A DNA stretch of 64,000 nt from Pampus argenteus (Eukaryota; Chordata; Actinopteri; Scombriformes; Stromateidae), in assembly GCA_036937835.1 (NCBI GenBank), contig CM072870.1:19434001-19498000 (forward strand), written 5' to 3'. Shown piece by piece: positions 1-13,009 of this stretch; positions within the stretch are counted from its first letter, which is position 1, and each line of letters starts with the position of its first letter. The notes below the pieces were generated by a model. It was not told the DNA's origin. It saw only the letters and a program-made list of their open reading frames with translations, and searched no databases. Made by a program: the position numbers and the translations under genes.

Positions 1-1013
1 GTTTCTGAACCCACCACCAGAAAGGTTATAATCTGCAACTCTGTAGAGAAAAAAAGAAAAATGTCATTTTTCTCCTCAGTTTTTTCTCTTTTCTCTTCAT
101 TCCAGTGCACTTTGATTGCCACTTTTACTTTCCCATTTCGTTTCTGGAAAGATGTGTAAGATACACATTTACTACCAAATGCTGATGAAATAGTATTTTG
201 AAGTAGGCTTGCTGAATTTCATTGAAAAGAACCCGAAAGGGGAACAATCAGGAAGAAACGAGTTAGTGTGGGATGAGAATCTGTACAGTTTGTTCTGGCA
301 GTCAAACCTCAGGCGAGGATCCAGCAGCATATTCCAACATAAGGGCAGAACTGCAGGTAATGACAACCTGACATGATTCCCCTCTTCGTAATGATAGTTC
401 ACTTAAAGTTTGGCCTTTCTGATCTGAGAGACAATAGCTTGTAAAAAGCTACACGTGTACGCTTCTTCCTGAACTTACCCTGTACTTTTACATTTTTTCA
501 AACTATCCAGAAACAAGAAGTGTAATTATTGACAGACATGACACAACATGCGTATCATCTATCATTCCCCAAGAGACTGAACTTCAACATTAAATGTCAG
601 TTGCTAACAAAATTAGCATGTTTTCTAAACTGGTAATCTATATAGTTATAACTTAACATCTACAGTATACCAGCAAACCAGTAAACGGAAAATAGACGAG
701 TCTCAGTTTGTCTCATTCTGACTTAACAATGTAGGTGAAAAAAAAAAAGACAGTCATACAAGGAGGAGAAACATTGTGTTAATTACCTCTTACAGCATGC
801 ATTCGTTGAATAATTAGTGGAACAATGATTCTGATGGTGGATTTTTTTAACCACACAAAAAAAATTATGAATTGTAAAGTTGTAATATCCCACTATTAAA
901 TAATCTGTGTTATGTAGGAAATGGTAATTTAGACGAGGCTAAAATAATCAAGAATAATAAAATACCTACATAAACTCCAATGTGAATGCGCACATAAATC
1001 AAAACAAATAGAG

Positions 1014-1055
<42 letters not shown>
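1014..1055. repeat. (CA)n(TA)n compound microsatellite
   Basis: About 20 bases of CA followed directly by about 22 bases of TA. Confidence 0.95.
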
Positions 1056-3878
1056 CTAGAGAAAATACATACAAAGCCCCCTTTCTCCACATAGTTTTAT
1101 GCTTTGAGCAAAAGCTGCAGAACATTTGTCAAACCAAATCTTACTGAGTACTTGGACAAAGACTAAAATCAATATTCACTGTAAAAGCCAAATAAAAGTT
1201 CTGAAGACTCTGAGATAAAAATACGCCAACATTGTATGTGTGACTACAGAAGAACACATGCCTGGGAGCTAAAAACATTACCTATCTAACTTGTAAACCA
1301 CTGACCAGTTCCACTGGATCTAAAACTGTGTAGGTATTAAAGCTTGCAACAACCATCAAGAGCTGGGAGGCCTATCGAAATGAAAAAAAAAAGAAAAGAT
1401 CCTGCTCACACACACACACATCGGGGTTTGTGTGTTGGTGCTGATCCACTATCTGCCCCAATTTATTTATGTTTTCAGACACAATATCAGAATTTAATAA
1501 AGGTCAGGATTTTAAATATTGACAGCCTGAAAATGGTAACACATGATGAAGGATACGATGACAAGACCTCGAACATTACCCTTCATGTTTTGTCTTTACA
1601 TTTATGACTGTTTGTGAATATCCGACGCTATTCATTATATCTGATGGATTTGATAACCTTAAAGATGCTGATGCCTTGTTAGAATTTACTGAAATATGTA
1701 CAAAGCCACTTTATTGACTGCACCTGTGTCAATTATCCACTCTGATTGTCTGGCAGCTGACACCAGCCTTGGTATGTCTGTGTTAACACTGTGAGTTGAA
1801 ATCCCAAGGATTTTTGAAAGAGCAGCGTGCTGTGTTATGTTCATAAAGCATAATACAAGTCTAACCTCTTTTTTTTTTTGATCTTATGATTAAATGTCAT
1901 CGGATTCAAAGATCCACTTCTTTTTTGATACCTACATTTTGAAATTGCACTCCTCAGCCAGTCTAGTGACATCTGTCATCTTTCTGTAATAGTGCCACTT
2001 TGTTTGATTGTTTGTTTGTTTGTTTGTAGCAATGTTAACATTTATATAAACTAAATACTTCTGAAGCTACCTTATCAAATCCAGACCGGGTCATAAGGAT
2101 GAACACAAATCGAAATATCTCAGGACAAAGGCAAACAAAGGCTGGTAAGGTAGTAAATGGCTCTGAAGTTTTATGATCCCGGAGGGCCAAATTTGTTAAA
2201 TGGAAGTTCTTGCACCAGCACACGGTGTCTGTGAAATTGTTTCCCTTGAGACGTGATGCCTGGAAATGTCACTGTCCTCACGAGGCTCACGTCTCCACAC
2301 AGCAGGAACGAACCTGCCGTTAGTTTGGGGTCAGACCTCAGAGGAGATGACCTGTCTGTGTCCTGCCTCTGCTTGTTCACGCCTTCCTTCCTTCTTCGAC
2401 TGTGTCTCTTTCTCTCTGTCCTCTTTCTCTGAATCATATTGTACTCCATCTAAAATATATGGCGCTACTCTAATCCTCTGCCTTTCCACTCTGCTTTTTT
2501 ATACTTACTTCTCACTCTGCCCTTCTTTGTCCTTGTTGCCATGGCTACTGCCTTCTTCGAATGAGGTGGGGAGGCAGTAGGACTGATGGAAGACACAGGG
2601 GCCTATGATACTCTTGCCATTCATCACTGTCCTTCTCTCTCCCCTCTTAAATCTTTATCTCTTTCAAGTCTTCAATTAACCGCTGCCAGAGGAAAGTCAT
2701 GCTAAACAAGTGCCAGATTCGTGCCTTCTTGCTGTCCTATTTGCTCAGTAATTGTTTAACTCAGATCAAAGACTTCAGGGAGAATTTCGGGATGATTCCA
2801 AATTCAAAATTTTGTTTCAAATTTCTGTTTTATATGTTAAAGAAAAATACCCAGGTGGGCTGAAGTCGTCAGGTATGTGAGGATGTGTCTGTATTAGAAA
2901 ACATAAGGAAGTAAGCAATGGAAGAAATCCAGAGGAACAAAGGTATAGGTTCATAAGTTGCATGGGAGAGGAAGACAGATCAACAGCAAAAGGAGGAACA
3001 AGAAAGGGGAACGGGATGTGCAAGTCCGCGATGCAGATAGATCAAAGTCTAGATGATACCCAGGGAGGGAAGGAAAGAAAGAAAGGAGGAGAAAACACAC
3101 ATAGACAGTATTTGTGTGTGAGGAGCCGCAGAAGGAGTGAGGCCTGTAAAAAGAAAGGACAGTGATCAAAGGAGAGATGAGGCGATGGAGGCAAGAGGGA
3201 AACACGAGGAAGAGTGGGAGGTACCGTCAGAGCTGCAAGGCCCGTGTGCAACTTTATTGTTTTGTGCACTATCTTTATGGGAAGGTTTTTCTTTCATGAC
3301 ACACACACATACACACGCACACACAAACTGTCACCACCTTTCATTCTAGCTTTGCATCTGCCAGACAGGGGAAGCTCCATGGCCATAAAAGATGTGATCA
3401 CACTGCGCCTCACAGCTTTGCCTTGTTATCCTGACCACAGAACAGCCAAATTAAAAAAAAAAAAGCCAACTGATGTTGCAGATGCCATACCTCCTTCCTG
3501 CATTACCTCATTTGCCGGGTTGCCGAACTAATGAACAGGCACCAGTGGAGGCCAAAAGGAGGGAACAGCAGGATGGTTTAAATACATGTAGCTCCTGTGC
3601 AGCAGCAGAGGAAGTTATTTACATAATGCCTCCCTGATTACCCGTCTCCCTGTCTGCTTCCACCTTTTATGTGCTGGACCTCTGGGTAAAGTGAAAAATA
3701 AAGAAAAAACGTAGCGTGGCCGAGACTGTGGTTTCCTGTGTAGTGGTGCGATGGCTAATGAGCTCTTAATTTGCAACCTTGACTTTCATGGCCTTGGGAT
3801 GCAAAGATCAAAGACAGAGGATTTGTATTCTTGATGCAGGAGGTGTGGAAGTAATCTTATTTCCTTTCAATTTGTGTT

Positions 3879-3881
<3 letters not shown>

Positions 3882-3972
<91 letters not shown>
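3882..3972. repeat. (TA)n microsatellite, 91 bp
   Basis: An uninterrupted alternating A/T run of about 45 units. It creates an artificial Tyr-Ile open frame. Confidence 0.97.
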
Positions 3973-3975
<3 letters not shown>

Positions 3976-4960
3976 TCTCTGCTTTACATTGTGCAAATCT
4001 GTATGCAAATCAGTGATGCTAAGATAAGTGAATCACAGCAGTAAATAGTATAACCCACACATTTTTGTTAGTTACATTTAACAGTACATGCACAGAGCAG
4101 CATTGTCATGGGCCATAACATTGTTAAAGTCTGATTTTGAGTAAATCTGTTGACTTTAACCTTTTATAGCCTGGAATTTAATGCAGGGGAATGAACTGCT
4201 TACACTGCATATCTTTGTGCATTTGTTTCCCCAACATCAAACTGTACAGCATTGCCCCAAAGAAGACATTTAAAAAAGATGATATTTGATAGGAATGAAG
4301 TGTTTGAAAGGAATGAATTGTCTAGATGTCTCAAACTTTTTTAAAAATATTGAGAGCCAGACATCAATAAGCTCAAAATATCTTTAAGAAAATATCTGTG
4401 GTCATTTCAATGCTAATAGCTCAGGGACATTTGGTTTATGCCACTCAAAGCACCAACATATCACTTCTGAAAAGCTCTCTACTAACGTCATAATACGATT
4501 ACACAAAATGCTTCAGATCTGGTTATCAACACTTTCATTAGAACCAGTTTAAGTAAATAAAGTAAATATATATAATATATGCTTATAGTCCACACAATGC
4601 CCTCGGGTAGTTCAGCAACTGAGTTAATAAAGGAAAATAAAACAGAAGAATAGTTTACATTATTTAATGTATGACATATGAGATTATCCACTGCCTTACA
4701 CTCTGGTCCAAACTGAGTCTCGCTATACTTGTCTGTTGACGGTCAAATCCTGTTGATTCAGATGACACTACGCAGCCACTGAACATGCTGTCACGTTTGC
4801 ACACAGACAGGAGAGAACATAACTCCACTCCCAAAGGCCACAGAGAGGCCAGCCTTGGCCTTGAGGTTAGACGGGTCCCAGAGTTGCTGAGCTTCTCTTT
4901 ACACTCCTTATGAATGATGCATAGCTGGCTGGGGTTTGGTACACTATGTGAAAAGAGAGT

Positions 4961-4964
<4 letters not shown>

Positions 4965-4994
<30 letters not shown>
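4965..4994. repeat. (GA)n microsatellite
   Basis: Thirty bases of pure GA repeat in intergenic sequence. Confidence 0.95.
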
Positions 4995-4999
<5 letters not shown>

Positions 5000-5387
5000 G
5001 CCATAGAGGCAAATAAGCATTGATCACGGGTGCTAAAATTACACTGACCTCAGCTAGTTCCTTCCAGTGTGCATGCCCCCAGGAGTGGAGGAAATGGCCC
5101 TAGCAGCATGAAAAGGTCTTGATGTCTGCGTGTGTTCGTGTGTGAACTTTGGTATTTGTCTTTTCCCTGCTTGAATTAAAAGTTTTCATTGTTTTTGATG
5201 TGCTGAGCAGGTTTCAAAATCATCTGAACAAACGAAAGTAAACAGAATAGAAATATTTGTTTGCTTTATTCTAGAAAAAAAACAACATATTTAGCACGCG
5301 TGCATGTTTTCTTGTCCGACAGCAGCAACATGGTATGGTAAGACCTAAAATGGGACTGTGAGTAGGTGACAGGGATGAAGTGGGATA

Positions 5388-5411
5388 GGGGGGGGGGGGG
5401 GGGGGGGGGGG
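5388..5411 (+). repeat. Poly-G run of 24
   Basis: Twenty-four consecutive G, followed within 10 bp by a GA tract. It could fold as a G-quadruplex; its length may also vary between reads. Confidence 0.9.
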
Positions 5412-5770
5412 CTTGAAGAGAGAGAGAGAGACAGAGAGAGGTGTGAGATAAAAGGGAAGGATGGGAGGAATGCAAGAGGGAAGAGGAAAGGTGATACGGT
5501 GGGCTGAGGAGTCGACAGATTGATGGATGGCTTCACTGCAGATGGATACTGAGCAGAAACAGAGCTGCACCAACACATACGCACGCACACACACACACAC
5601 ATATATATAAATGTACACATAGATTAAATAATAATAACATTATGAAATGTGTATATACACATGTGAAAACAATCACACCGGTACATAAACAGTCAGAACG
5701 TCTAATCCAAAAGTGGCATTTAGATGCAGATATTTAACCCATAACACTTCATCTCTCTCCTACTCACTAG

Positions 5771-5774
<4 letters not shown>

Positions 5775-5808
<34 letters not shown>
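5775..5808. repeat. (CA)n microsatellite
   Basis: Thirty-four bases of pure CA repeat. A CA/TA compound repeat lies 170 bp upstream. Confidence 0.95.
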
Positions 5809-5809
<1 letters not shown>

Positions 5810-7614
5810 TATTAATGTGCATCATGCAGCACGGGGTAGTGCGCTGACTAATAACTGTAAACAAGTATCACCATGGGGCCTATCACGTAGCCCAGTAACG
5901 CTTATTACCGTCATCATTCTTCCCATGATTATCTAGGCTTGAACATCATTCCCAGAAACACGTAGCACAGGCAGTGCAGAAACACACGAGGCCCCTCGCC
6001 GTTCCGTTCATTTACGTCCAAAACACATCTGCTCACAAGGTGTCACCTCCTCTTGTGGGCCGCATTAAAGGTTTCAAGCTGATCTTATGACAAAGACACA
6101 AAAAAAAAACAACTAAAAAGCAGCGACTTACTCGACAAGGAAAGCTCCCATCTGTTGATGTGCTGTAGCGCACGGTGTGGTGGCAAACTGCAAGCTGAGT
6201 GTACAATAACCACATAGGGAGAAAGGGCATGTGGGTAGTAAATGCCAGAGAGGTGTGTATACTAACAAAACAAAAATCGACTGTGAAACTCTGCATGTAG
6301 TCTAATGTGTCTTACTTGGTGAAAGAACAAGCAGTGATCTCAGATGAGGGTGGCGATGGACTGTTTTTGGTGGTTGGTTTTTGTGTGTATTTGAGTCTGG
6401 GTGCACATTTGGGGTTAGAGCTCCTTTTAAGTGTTACATGTTTGCATCCGCCTATATGAAAACAATCTTTTTTTTTCTGGTCTTCAAAGAATGTGCGATT
6501 CACTTTACACTCCTTTGCATGCTGGGAAAGCTGTACGTCAGAAGGAGGAGGAAAACATCATTACCTTTTGGTTTTTTTTTCTTTTCACTTTCTTGTCATT
6601 GTGACAATTAGAAACATTCTAGTTTCAGTTTACTTTCAATTTATTTTGTCTGAGTGGTGTCCTTGGATGGTGCATTTTTTATTTATTTATTTTTGCTTTT
6701 ATTACCCAGTGCAGCAATGATCCTGCACAACCTAGCCCAAATCGATACTTATGCTGTTTGACAGTGTGCTAAGTGGAAGGTGTTTGACAGCACAATTATA
6801 CTGGTGAGTGATCAGGTTTCGTAAGACGTGCATTATGCTGTCAGACATGTTCATAATTTCCCAAATACACCGTTACAACGCAGGTATAAATCCGAACCGA
6901 GTATGGCTGTGATGTGCAGGATAAATGCTGCAGTTAAACGAGATCTTTCTTTTCCTACTAATTTATTTAACAATGATTAAACAAATAATTTCTATTGAAT
7001 TATTCAATGTGAAATCATGGTGTCTCCTTATAAAATTACACTCATGCCTTCAAGGCTTATTTAAGGATTTTTTTTTTTATATTAGATTTTTATTTTCATA
7101 TGAAATACAGGTATTGCATCAGTTCAGAGTTTCCTCAAAATCTGGATTAGTTACCTCACCGTTTGTAGAGGCAGAGGCACTGAGCGAGCTCTCCCTGGGT
7201 CAATAAATACTTAAAGAATTGTGTTTTCAATAAAATTATAACAGTTAGGTCTTAAGCTTAATCAGGAAGAGCGCAGTGGACTTGAGCGGGGGACCAAGTG
7301 GAAAGCCTCTTACATCACGGGACTTTGATATTGGATGTTCATGGAAAAATAGAGACAGAGTAGTCTGCGGTCTACAGTTTTAGATCAGGTGGACAGGAGA
7401 TGGACACTTTTTTTTTTTTTTCTTGAACAGTCAATACTTAAGGTGTATTCATGGTTTGTCTAGAGGGATTCAAATATTGCACAAGGACATTGCAACAGGG
7501 CCAATGCTTGGGAAACCTGGGGCTTTAATGTGGTTCTACTGGTTCTGGTGGTTGTTGGAAACCATTAATTAGGAGAGTACAATAAAAAAAAAAAAAGTAA
7601 ATTATCTATTTGTA

Positions 7615-7869
7615 ATGAGTAAACCTCTAAAAGTTGACAATGGTGGCAAAGAGGAGGGAGAGTCAAGCCTTACCTTAGAGAAGAAGGTCATTTCAGTTTC
7701 TCAATTAAGAAAAATACTAAGTCAACAAATAGCTGCATTATCTTCTAGGCAAATTGGTTCATCCGTAGAAAATCAGAATAAGCAAAAAGCTGCCAAAGGT
7801 TGGGTACAGTGCTCTACTACACAGCTTTCTACCCTCACCAATTTATCCTTACCTTACTTTTTAAAATAG
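7615..7869 (+). other. Unrecognised short ORF, 84 codons
   Basis: The frame starts MSKPLKVDNGGKEEGESS and ends in TAA at the start of an AT-rich stretch. Its composition (Lys, Gln, Ser and Glu rich, no homopolymers) is more protein-like than neighbouring chance frames. A second short frame follows at 8012-8188 on the same strand. I recognise no family. It could be chance, a remnant of a mobile element's gag-like protein, or a decayed gene. Confidence 0.15.
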
Positions 7870-8011
7870 ACAGATTTTAGTCTTATCTATGAGATTCCCT
7901 TTCACATCTTTTCCCGGCGCGCAGCAATATAGTCGAGCGTCGTCATTTTCACTCCTCTTTTGCTTTCATCTTCTCTACAGTCATAACAGGCTCACTTTGT
8001 AATCAATTAAA

Positions 8012-8188
8012 ATGCCAACTGAACCAGAAGCCACGTTTACTCAAGAAGACAAACAACAGTACTTTCTCCTTGACATAAATACGCGAGATGAAATTAATTG
8101 CTCATATGAACAAGAGAGAAAAACCATAAAAGCGACTATTGGACCACAGTTGCAGCATGAAACATATGGTTGGTTTGTTCCTCTTTAG
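8012..8188 (+). other. Unrecognised short ORF, 58 codons
   Basis: The frame starts MPTEPEATFTQEDKQQYFLL and ends VPL then TAG. It lies just after a pyrimidine tract ending in CTACAG (about 7960-7980) that resembles a splice acceptor. Acidic and Gln-rich, it shows no repeats. Its closeness to the ORF at 7615-7869 suggests the two may be exons or remnants of one unit, but the function is unknown and chance is not excluded. Confidence 0.15.
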
Positions 8189-9989
8189 TGCTCTGAGAGA
8201 TCTACCGTATAAGCACACGTGTGCTGCAGATTCACACTCACATGAGTACAGAGACAACATCAAATTTACATGCACACATAATTAATGATGATACATGTAC
8301 CTCAATGCATTAAAAGGGGTGCTCACAGTTTGAATATTTTACCGTCAGGCTGTTGATCTTTATCCATTTATCTGTACTATGTTGTAAACAAGCAATCGAA
8401 ACTCTATCTTTTCTTCAATAAGAAGATGTAATTAGACACCTATATGATCTTCGCCGCTCCACCTAATGCATAATGGTCAATATGTTTTCTATATTAACAC
8501 AAAATGTTATCACTGAATGCTACGAATACGCAGCACGTGTAGGATGATAACAGGAGGAGAACCCTCCGTTCCTTTAGTGAGGTCGACTAAAAGGCCCAAA
8601 CATTGTGTCTGCAGATTTTTACACAGCAGCTGTTGCCTTCCTCATGCACCTGCAACAGAAAAGAGGTACACATGAATATTTTAGTCACAGTGCACGCAAG
8701 AAGTAGAAGAACACTGGCAGCTTTTGTTAAAAGGATGCATGTTGTATTTGAGTACTGTGTGTACATTCCAGTGTGTGATATTGCGATGTGAACACATACG
8801 CGTGTGCACACTTCTTTATCTGTTTGTTTGATTGATTATCCGGCAGCCTTTCAACACCATTATACTTTCCTATCTATCACCCGTGTTTCTCTTTACACAC
8901 ACACACACACACACATTCACATAGACATACACATACATAAGCCATAGGGGGTGAAGAGAGCCCTGCTAACGGCATATTAGCCACCTGTGGGCAAGCCAAG
9001 TGCTGTGTAAATACCCAGGGGAGTGAGGGGATGAGCCATGGCGCCCTGTCAGCCCTAATCTAGGAAGACACCTAATCTCCACAATCCCCCACAGAGCCTT
9101 CTCCATCACTCCCAGATGGATAGAAATAGTTCCTGAAGCACTGCTATGACAAGATCATGACGGAGAATCACAGAAATGTGTCTGGTCCATAACAGCCCAC
9201 AAAAAAAAAGAGCTGTGTATTAATTAAGCACTACCGTTGTCAGGGTGAATGCTTTAAAATGATGTTGTGATGAGTCTCGCTTTTGAAGGTCTACACATTT
9301 AGCCGCACAGGTAGATCGTTCCTTCTTTTGCGAGATGATGGAATAATTGCTTGCTGTTAAACCAAATCAACCATCGTCGTATTCTTATCTTTATCACATT
9401 GATCAAGATCGAGACACATTTCTGGGTGATCCAAGGTGACAATTAGAAACACTTTTGATTTCACGTCACGGTCGCCTTTTTTTTTTTCAGTAGCAGATGT
9501 TGAAAGTACAGCTAACACGTGTGTGTGTGTGTGTGTGTGTGATGTATCTGGATGTATCCCATTGAGCTAAAATGATGGAGATGCAGATTTAATATCATGT
9601 TAAGGACACACTGCTGTCACTGCGACTTCTGGAATTATGCCCTTGACAGATATCCTTGTATTTCTGCAAGGCAGAGGTAATGTCAGAGATAATAAATAAA
9701 ACATACTTCTGAATCTGATCCATGTACAGTCATGCCTCCAACACTTTGAATCAAATATGGTCTGCAAGGACAGATGCTTAATAATTCAATTGGCTGCTAC
9801 TGAAGGACATCTAAACACATTCATTTGGTTTGAACATCTGTTAAAATGACTGGCCTGAAGCAAGGAATGGCGAGCTCAGTTTCTTTACTGGAACAAGCAC
9901 TTTTCTGTGAAATTAGGTCTGTGCTGGATCTCCTCCCTAATCCAGTCGCTCACGCCCAAATGTTACTAACAGCGTGGCTGCACTTCAAA

Positions 9990-10110
9990 TACAGCCTGGA
10001 AGGTGACTGGGGGAGGGGAGGAAAAAACAACAACCAATTTGCATTTTTCAAGTGCCGCTCTGGCAGGTGGAGTGCTAATGAACAATTCTATGATCCATTA
10101 ATCGGGATCT
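9990..10110. promoter_or_regulatory. Candidate enhancer: octamer, SOX and homeodomain motifs
   Basis: Within about 70 bp there is a perfect POU octamer ATTTGCAT (10037-10044), an E-box-like CAGGTG near 10065, a SOX-type AACAAT (10081-10086) and ATTAATC (about 10097). The flanks are unique sequence. The clustering suggests a developmental enhancer of the downstream ephb3 region, but this is motif reading only. Confidence 0.3.
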
Positions 10111-11930
10111 CGTTTGCACATGGCCGTCATCACAAAGTGGCACTTGAGTTTGCATGGCTCCATCAGAAGGGCTAATGCAGACAATGGTATTAATCAGTGC
10201 AAAGCAAACAGCTCTCCCTCGGTTCAAGTTTACCAGTAGCCAATCAGATAGATAATGGACAATTAGGTACCTGGTTTAAATGTATCACTGTGCATCAATG
10301 TAAAAAAAAAAAAGGCCTTATTTGCAATGCTTAGCAGGCATAAGAGGGCTGAAGATAATGATGAAAGTCTAGAGCGGGCGTTTTAAGCAATTTGATGACC
10401 CTATGACTCCCATAATTATCTAATAAGGTTGCATAAGCTTGCATGTGTGATCTCCCTCAGGGATGACATCTATATCACCTGAAGAATTCTGCATATAAGA
10501 AAAAAAAAATCACTTTTTAAATTTTGGTCATAATACATTGGCAAACTTGAGTGCATATTATCATCCATTATATATAAACTACTACAGCATTTTTTATTAC
10601 CTAATCTACGAATTCACTCCTGACACTCCTCTTCCTCATTGGATGGTACATTGACAATTAGATTGAACAATGTCTATTCAATGTCCATTCGCTGGCTATG
10701 TAGGACACCTTTGAACCGGTATTTAGGATTGAGATGTCAGAGAGGATTACAAGGTGAGCTGGCAACACAATGAGGCACACACCTAGGTGTCTTGTTGCTT
10801 AACATAAAGGGAGAGTGGCAATACATCCAGGGCCAGCTTTAACCTTATAAGGCAGCCTGTAGTCAAGAGCCAGATGGCAGGAGATGAAAAAGAAGGTGAC
10901 TAGTGAAAAACATGGTGACTAGTGATGTGTAACAAAAGAAACTAGTCTTTGCTCTGTGTCAGATCAGGAAAAAGGAAAAAAAATAATGACGTGATTGACT
11001 TTTTTTACCCTGCTATAAATTCAATCCAGGTTCATATTTTAGTGTAAGAAAGAATGGAATAATTTGAAGAGATGCTGATTATGACAAAATGACACAATCG
11101 GCCATTAAGCTTTGCAAAGTACCTTGACAATGCAAGGTTATCGTTGTTATTGCACTACGGTCTTTGCACGCTGCATGCATTTCCACCTCATACAGTGAAC
11201 CATACATTTATGTCAGGAAGATAATATAAACACTTGCCAGGGGGTAAGCCCTAATGAGTCAACATGGGGAGCTGTTAACTATGCAGTAGTGAATGATTTA
11301 TAGCCAGTTAACTTAGAATATTAAAAGCTTTATAGACATTTAATCTATTTTCTCAGATGATGGATTTGTTTGCTTCATATTCATAGTTTCCTTCTTTTTT
11401 TGTTTAGTCTGTATTTTCCTGTTTCATCACTATGTCATTACAGTCAAGCCACTGTGTACACAGCGCTCTTCTTAATAAAACAAGCTAAGTAATAAACATT
11501 GAATACATTAGTGAACAAACTCAGTATCAGTATGAGTATCTACTGATATAAAATGACCATGACACCGCAGAGAAAATATGCAGTATGCAAAAGCAACATG
11601 GCGAAACCATCCTAGGGCAATGGGTACTTATCAAATTTCCCCATAGAGAATTAAAACAGCATCAATGCCCCCATGTGAACAGAGTAGATTTTCTGCTTCA
11701 CTGCACCAACTCTCCTCTCTTTGCTAAATACTTGAACGAGGTCCCAGTGTTAGTCATGTGTCCCCTCCAACTGATGCTCAGTGATATGCAAAATGGCACC
11801 GATCTACCCAAGAGACAAAAACAGGAGACAAAGAAAATGTCAAACTGAGTACGCCTGAGCTGGGACTGGGGACACAGGGGCGGGGGCATGTTGGTGTCAT
11901 GGGGAGGTTATATTAAATTTGTGTGTTTTT

Positions 11931-11935
<5 letters not shown>

Positions 11936-11964
<29 letters not shown>
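11936..11964. repeat. (GT)n microsatellite
   Basis: Twenty-nine bases of pure TG repeat in intergenic sequence. Confidence 0.95.
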
Positions 11965-11965
<1 letters not shown>

Positions 11966-12970
11966 GGCTGGCTGGCGAGGGTTTAATTGTGCAAGCTGAT
12001 GTACAGAAAACTCTTGTGCTTTATGCATGTGTGCCTGTGCATATGTGTGTTTGTATATGCAATTATCGGCTTCATCAGACATTGTCACATCTATCTCCTC
12101 CTTCACGAACCACACACAAACACACACATGCACACACATATATATACTCTCACAAGGCTTGATACTTAATGCATGGGGGAAGGAGGGTGTCTGGTGTTGC
12201 TGTGGGGCCCTAAGCCGGTTAATGACGCCGGCCACCAGAAGCCCCACAGATGGCTAATCTAACCATTGTCTTCTCCACACAGCCCCTTCGAGCAAACTCC
12301 TATCCCATTGGCCCCCCATGCAGCATGCTACTGTTTACCCCTATTCTAACCAATTCTAATCCTGTTTAGCTACATTCTCAGAACTCTGAATGGCCTTTCC
12401 CCCCTCCAACCCTCTCCTCTCTTCCCTCGCCTTTTGTTTTTCTCAAATGATAAAACAGGGCGGCTGGGTGAAGAAGGGCTACAGTTATCTTCAGTTGTAT
12501 AAAAAGGAGAGATTGCGCTGCTGGGGGAAAAGAGGGTGGTGGGGTGGGGTAGGGTGGAGAGGAATGAAAGCACAAGGGAGGGTGGGAAGACCTTGGAATG
12601 TTCAGGGTTTCTTTCAAGGCAAGTTCATGCCCCGGCTAATTAACAATTATGCTTCATAGTTCTTGCATTCGCTAATATGCGGGGATGATGGATATGGTGC
12701 TGACATCTTCGGCCTCCTGATGCAGCTCCTGGAGCCTCCCTCTCTCGTTCCTCCCATCGTCTGTCAGTCTAAGTCCACTGTGTCAAACGTGGCCCCGGTC
12801 TGGATGAGTGATACTCCCAGAATTCCTTTCCCCTGTCTATGCAGGGAGGTGTCTGAGTGTGAGGAGGGCATGTGTATGTGGCATATAAAAAAAAAGGCCT
12901 CAAGTCTAAATCCATTGCTCCTATGCACACATATGCATATCTAGACAACTACATGCGCACACACACACAC

Positions 12971-13009
12971 ACATTCCCGCTTTGGTAACCTCTACCAAAG
13001 CGGGAATGT
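12971..13009. other. Perfect 17-bp inverted repeat (hairpin), 5-nt loop
   Basis: The left arm ACATTCCCGCTTTGGTA (12971-12987) is the exact reverse complement of the right arm TACCAAAGCGGGAATGT (12993-13009), with ACCTC between. Base pairing stops at both outer ends. It directly abuts a (CA)n run on its left. It is too short for a typical miRNA precursor stem. It may be a template-switch duplication or a palindromic protein site. Confidence 0.9.

Larger units (their letters stand above)
1..7614. other. Intergenic DNA, no gene recognised
   Basis: AT-rich sequence far downstream of ephb3. Open frames here are short, mostly made by simple repeats or pyrimidine runs, and match no family I know. 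It holds a CA/TA compound repeat (1014-1055), (TA)n (3882-3972), (GA)n (4965-4994), a 24-G run (5388-5411), a CA/TA compound repeat (5588-5609) and (CA)n (5775-5808). No RNA gene was recognised. Confidence 0.6.
8189..12970. other. Intergenic DNA, no gene recognised
   Basis: Unique and simple-repeat sequence: (CA)n near 8896-8914, (GT)n near 9517-9541, (GT)n at 11936-11964. Blocks at 9000-9140, 9840-10270, 10370-10500 and 12200-12370 are non-repetitive and motif-rich and may be conserved non-coding elements. An open frame at 9846-10175 (109 codons) resembles no known protein. Confidence 0.5.

Noticed and set aside
9846..10175. 109-codon plus-strand open frame
   Set aside because: No recognisable domain; it overlaps a motif-rich block better explained as non-coding.
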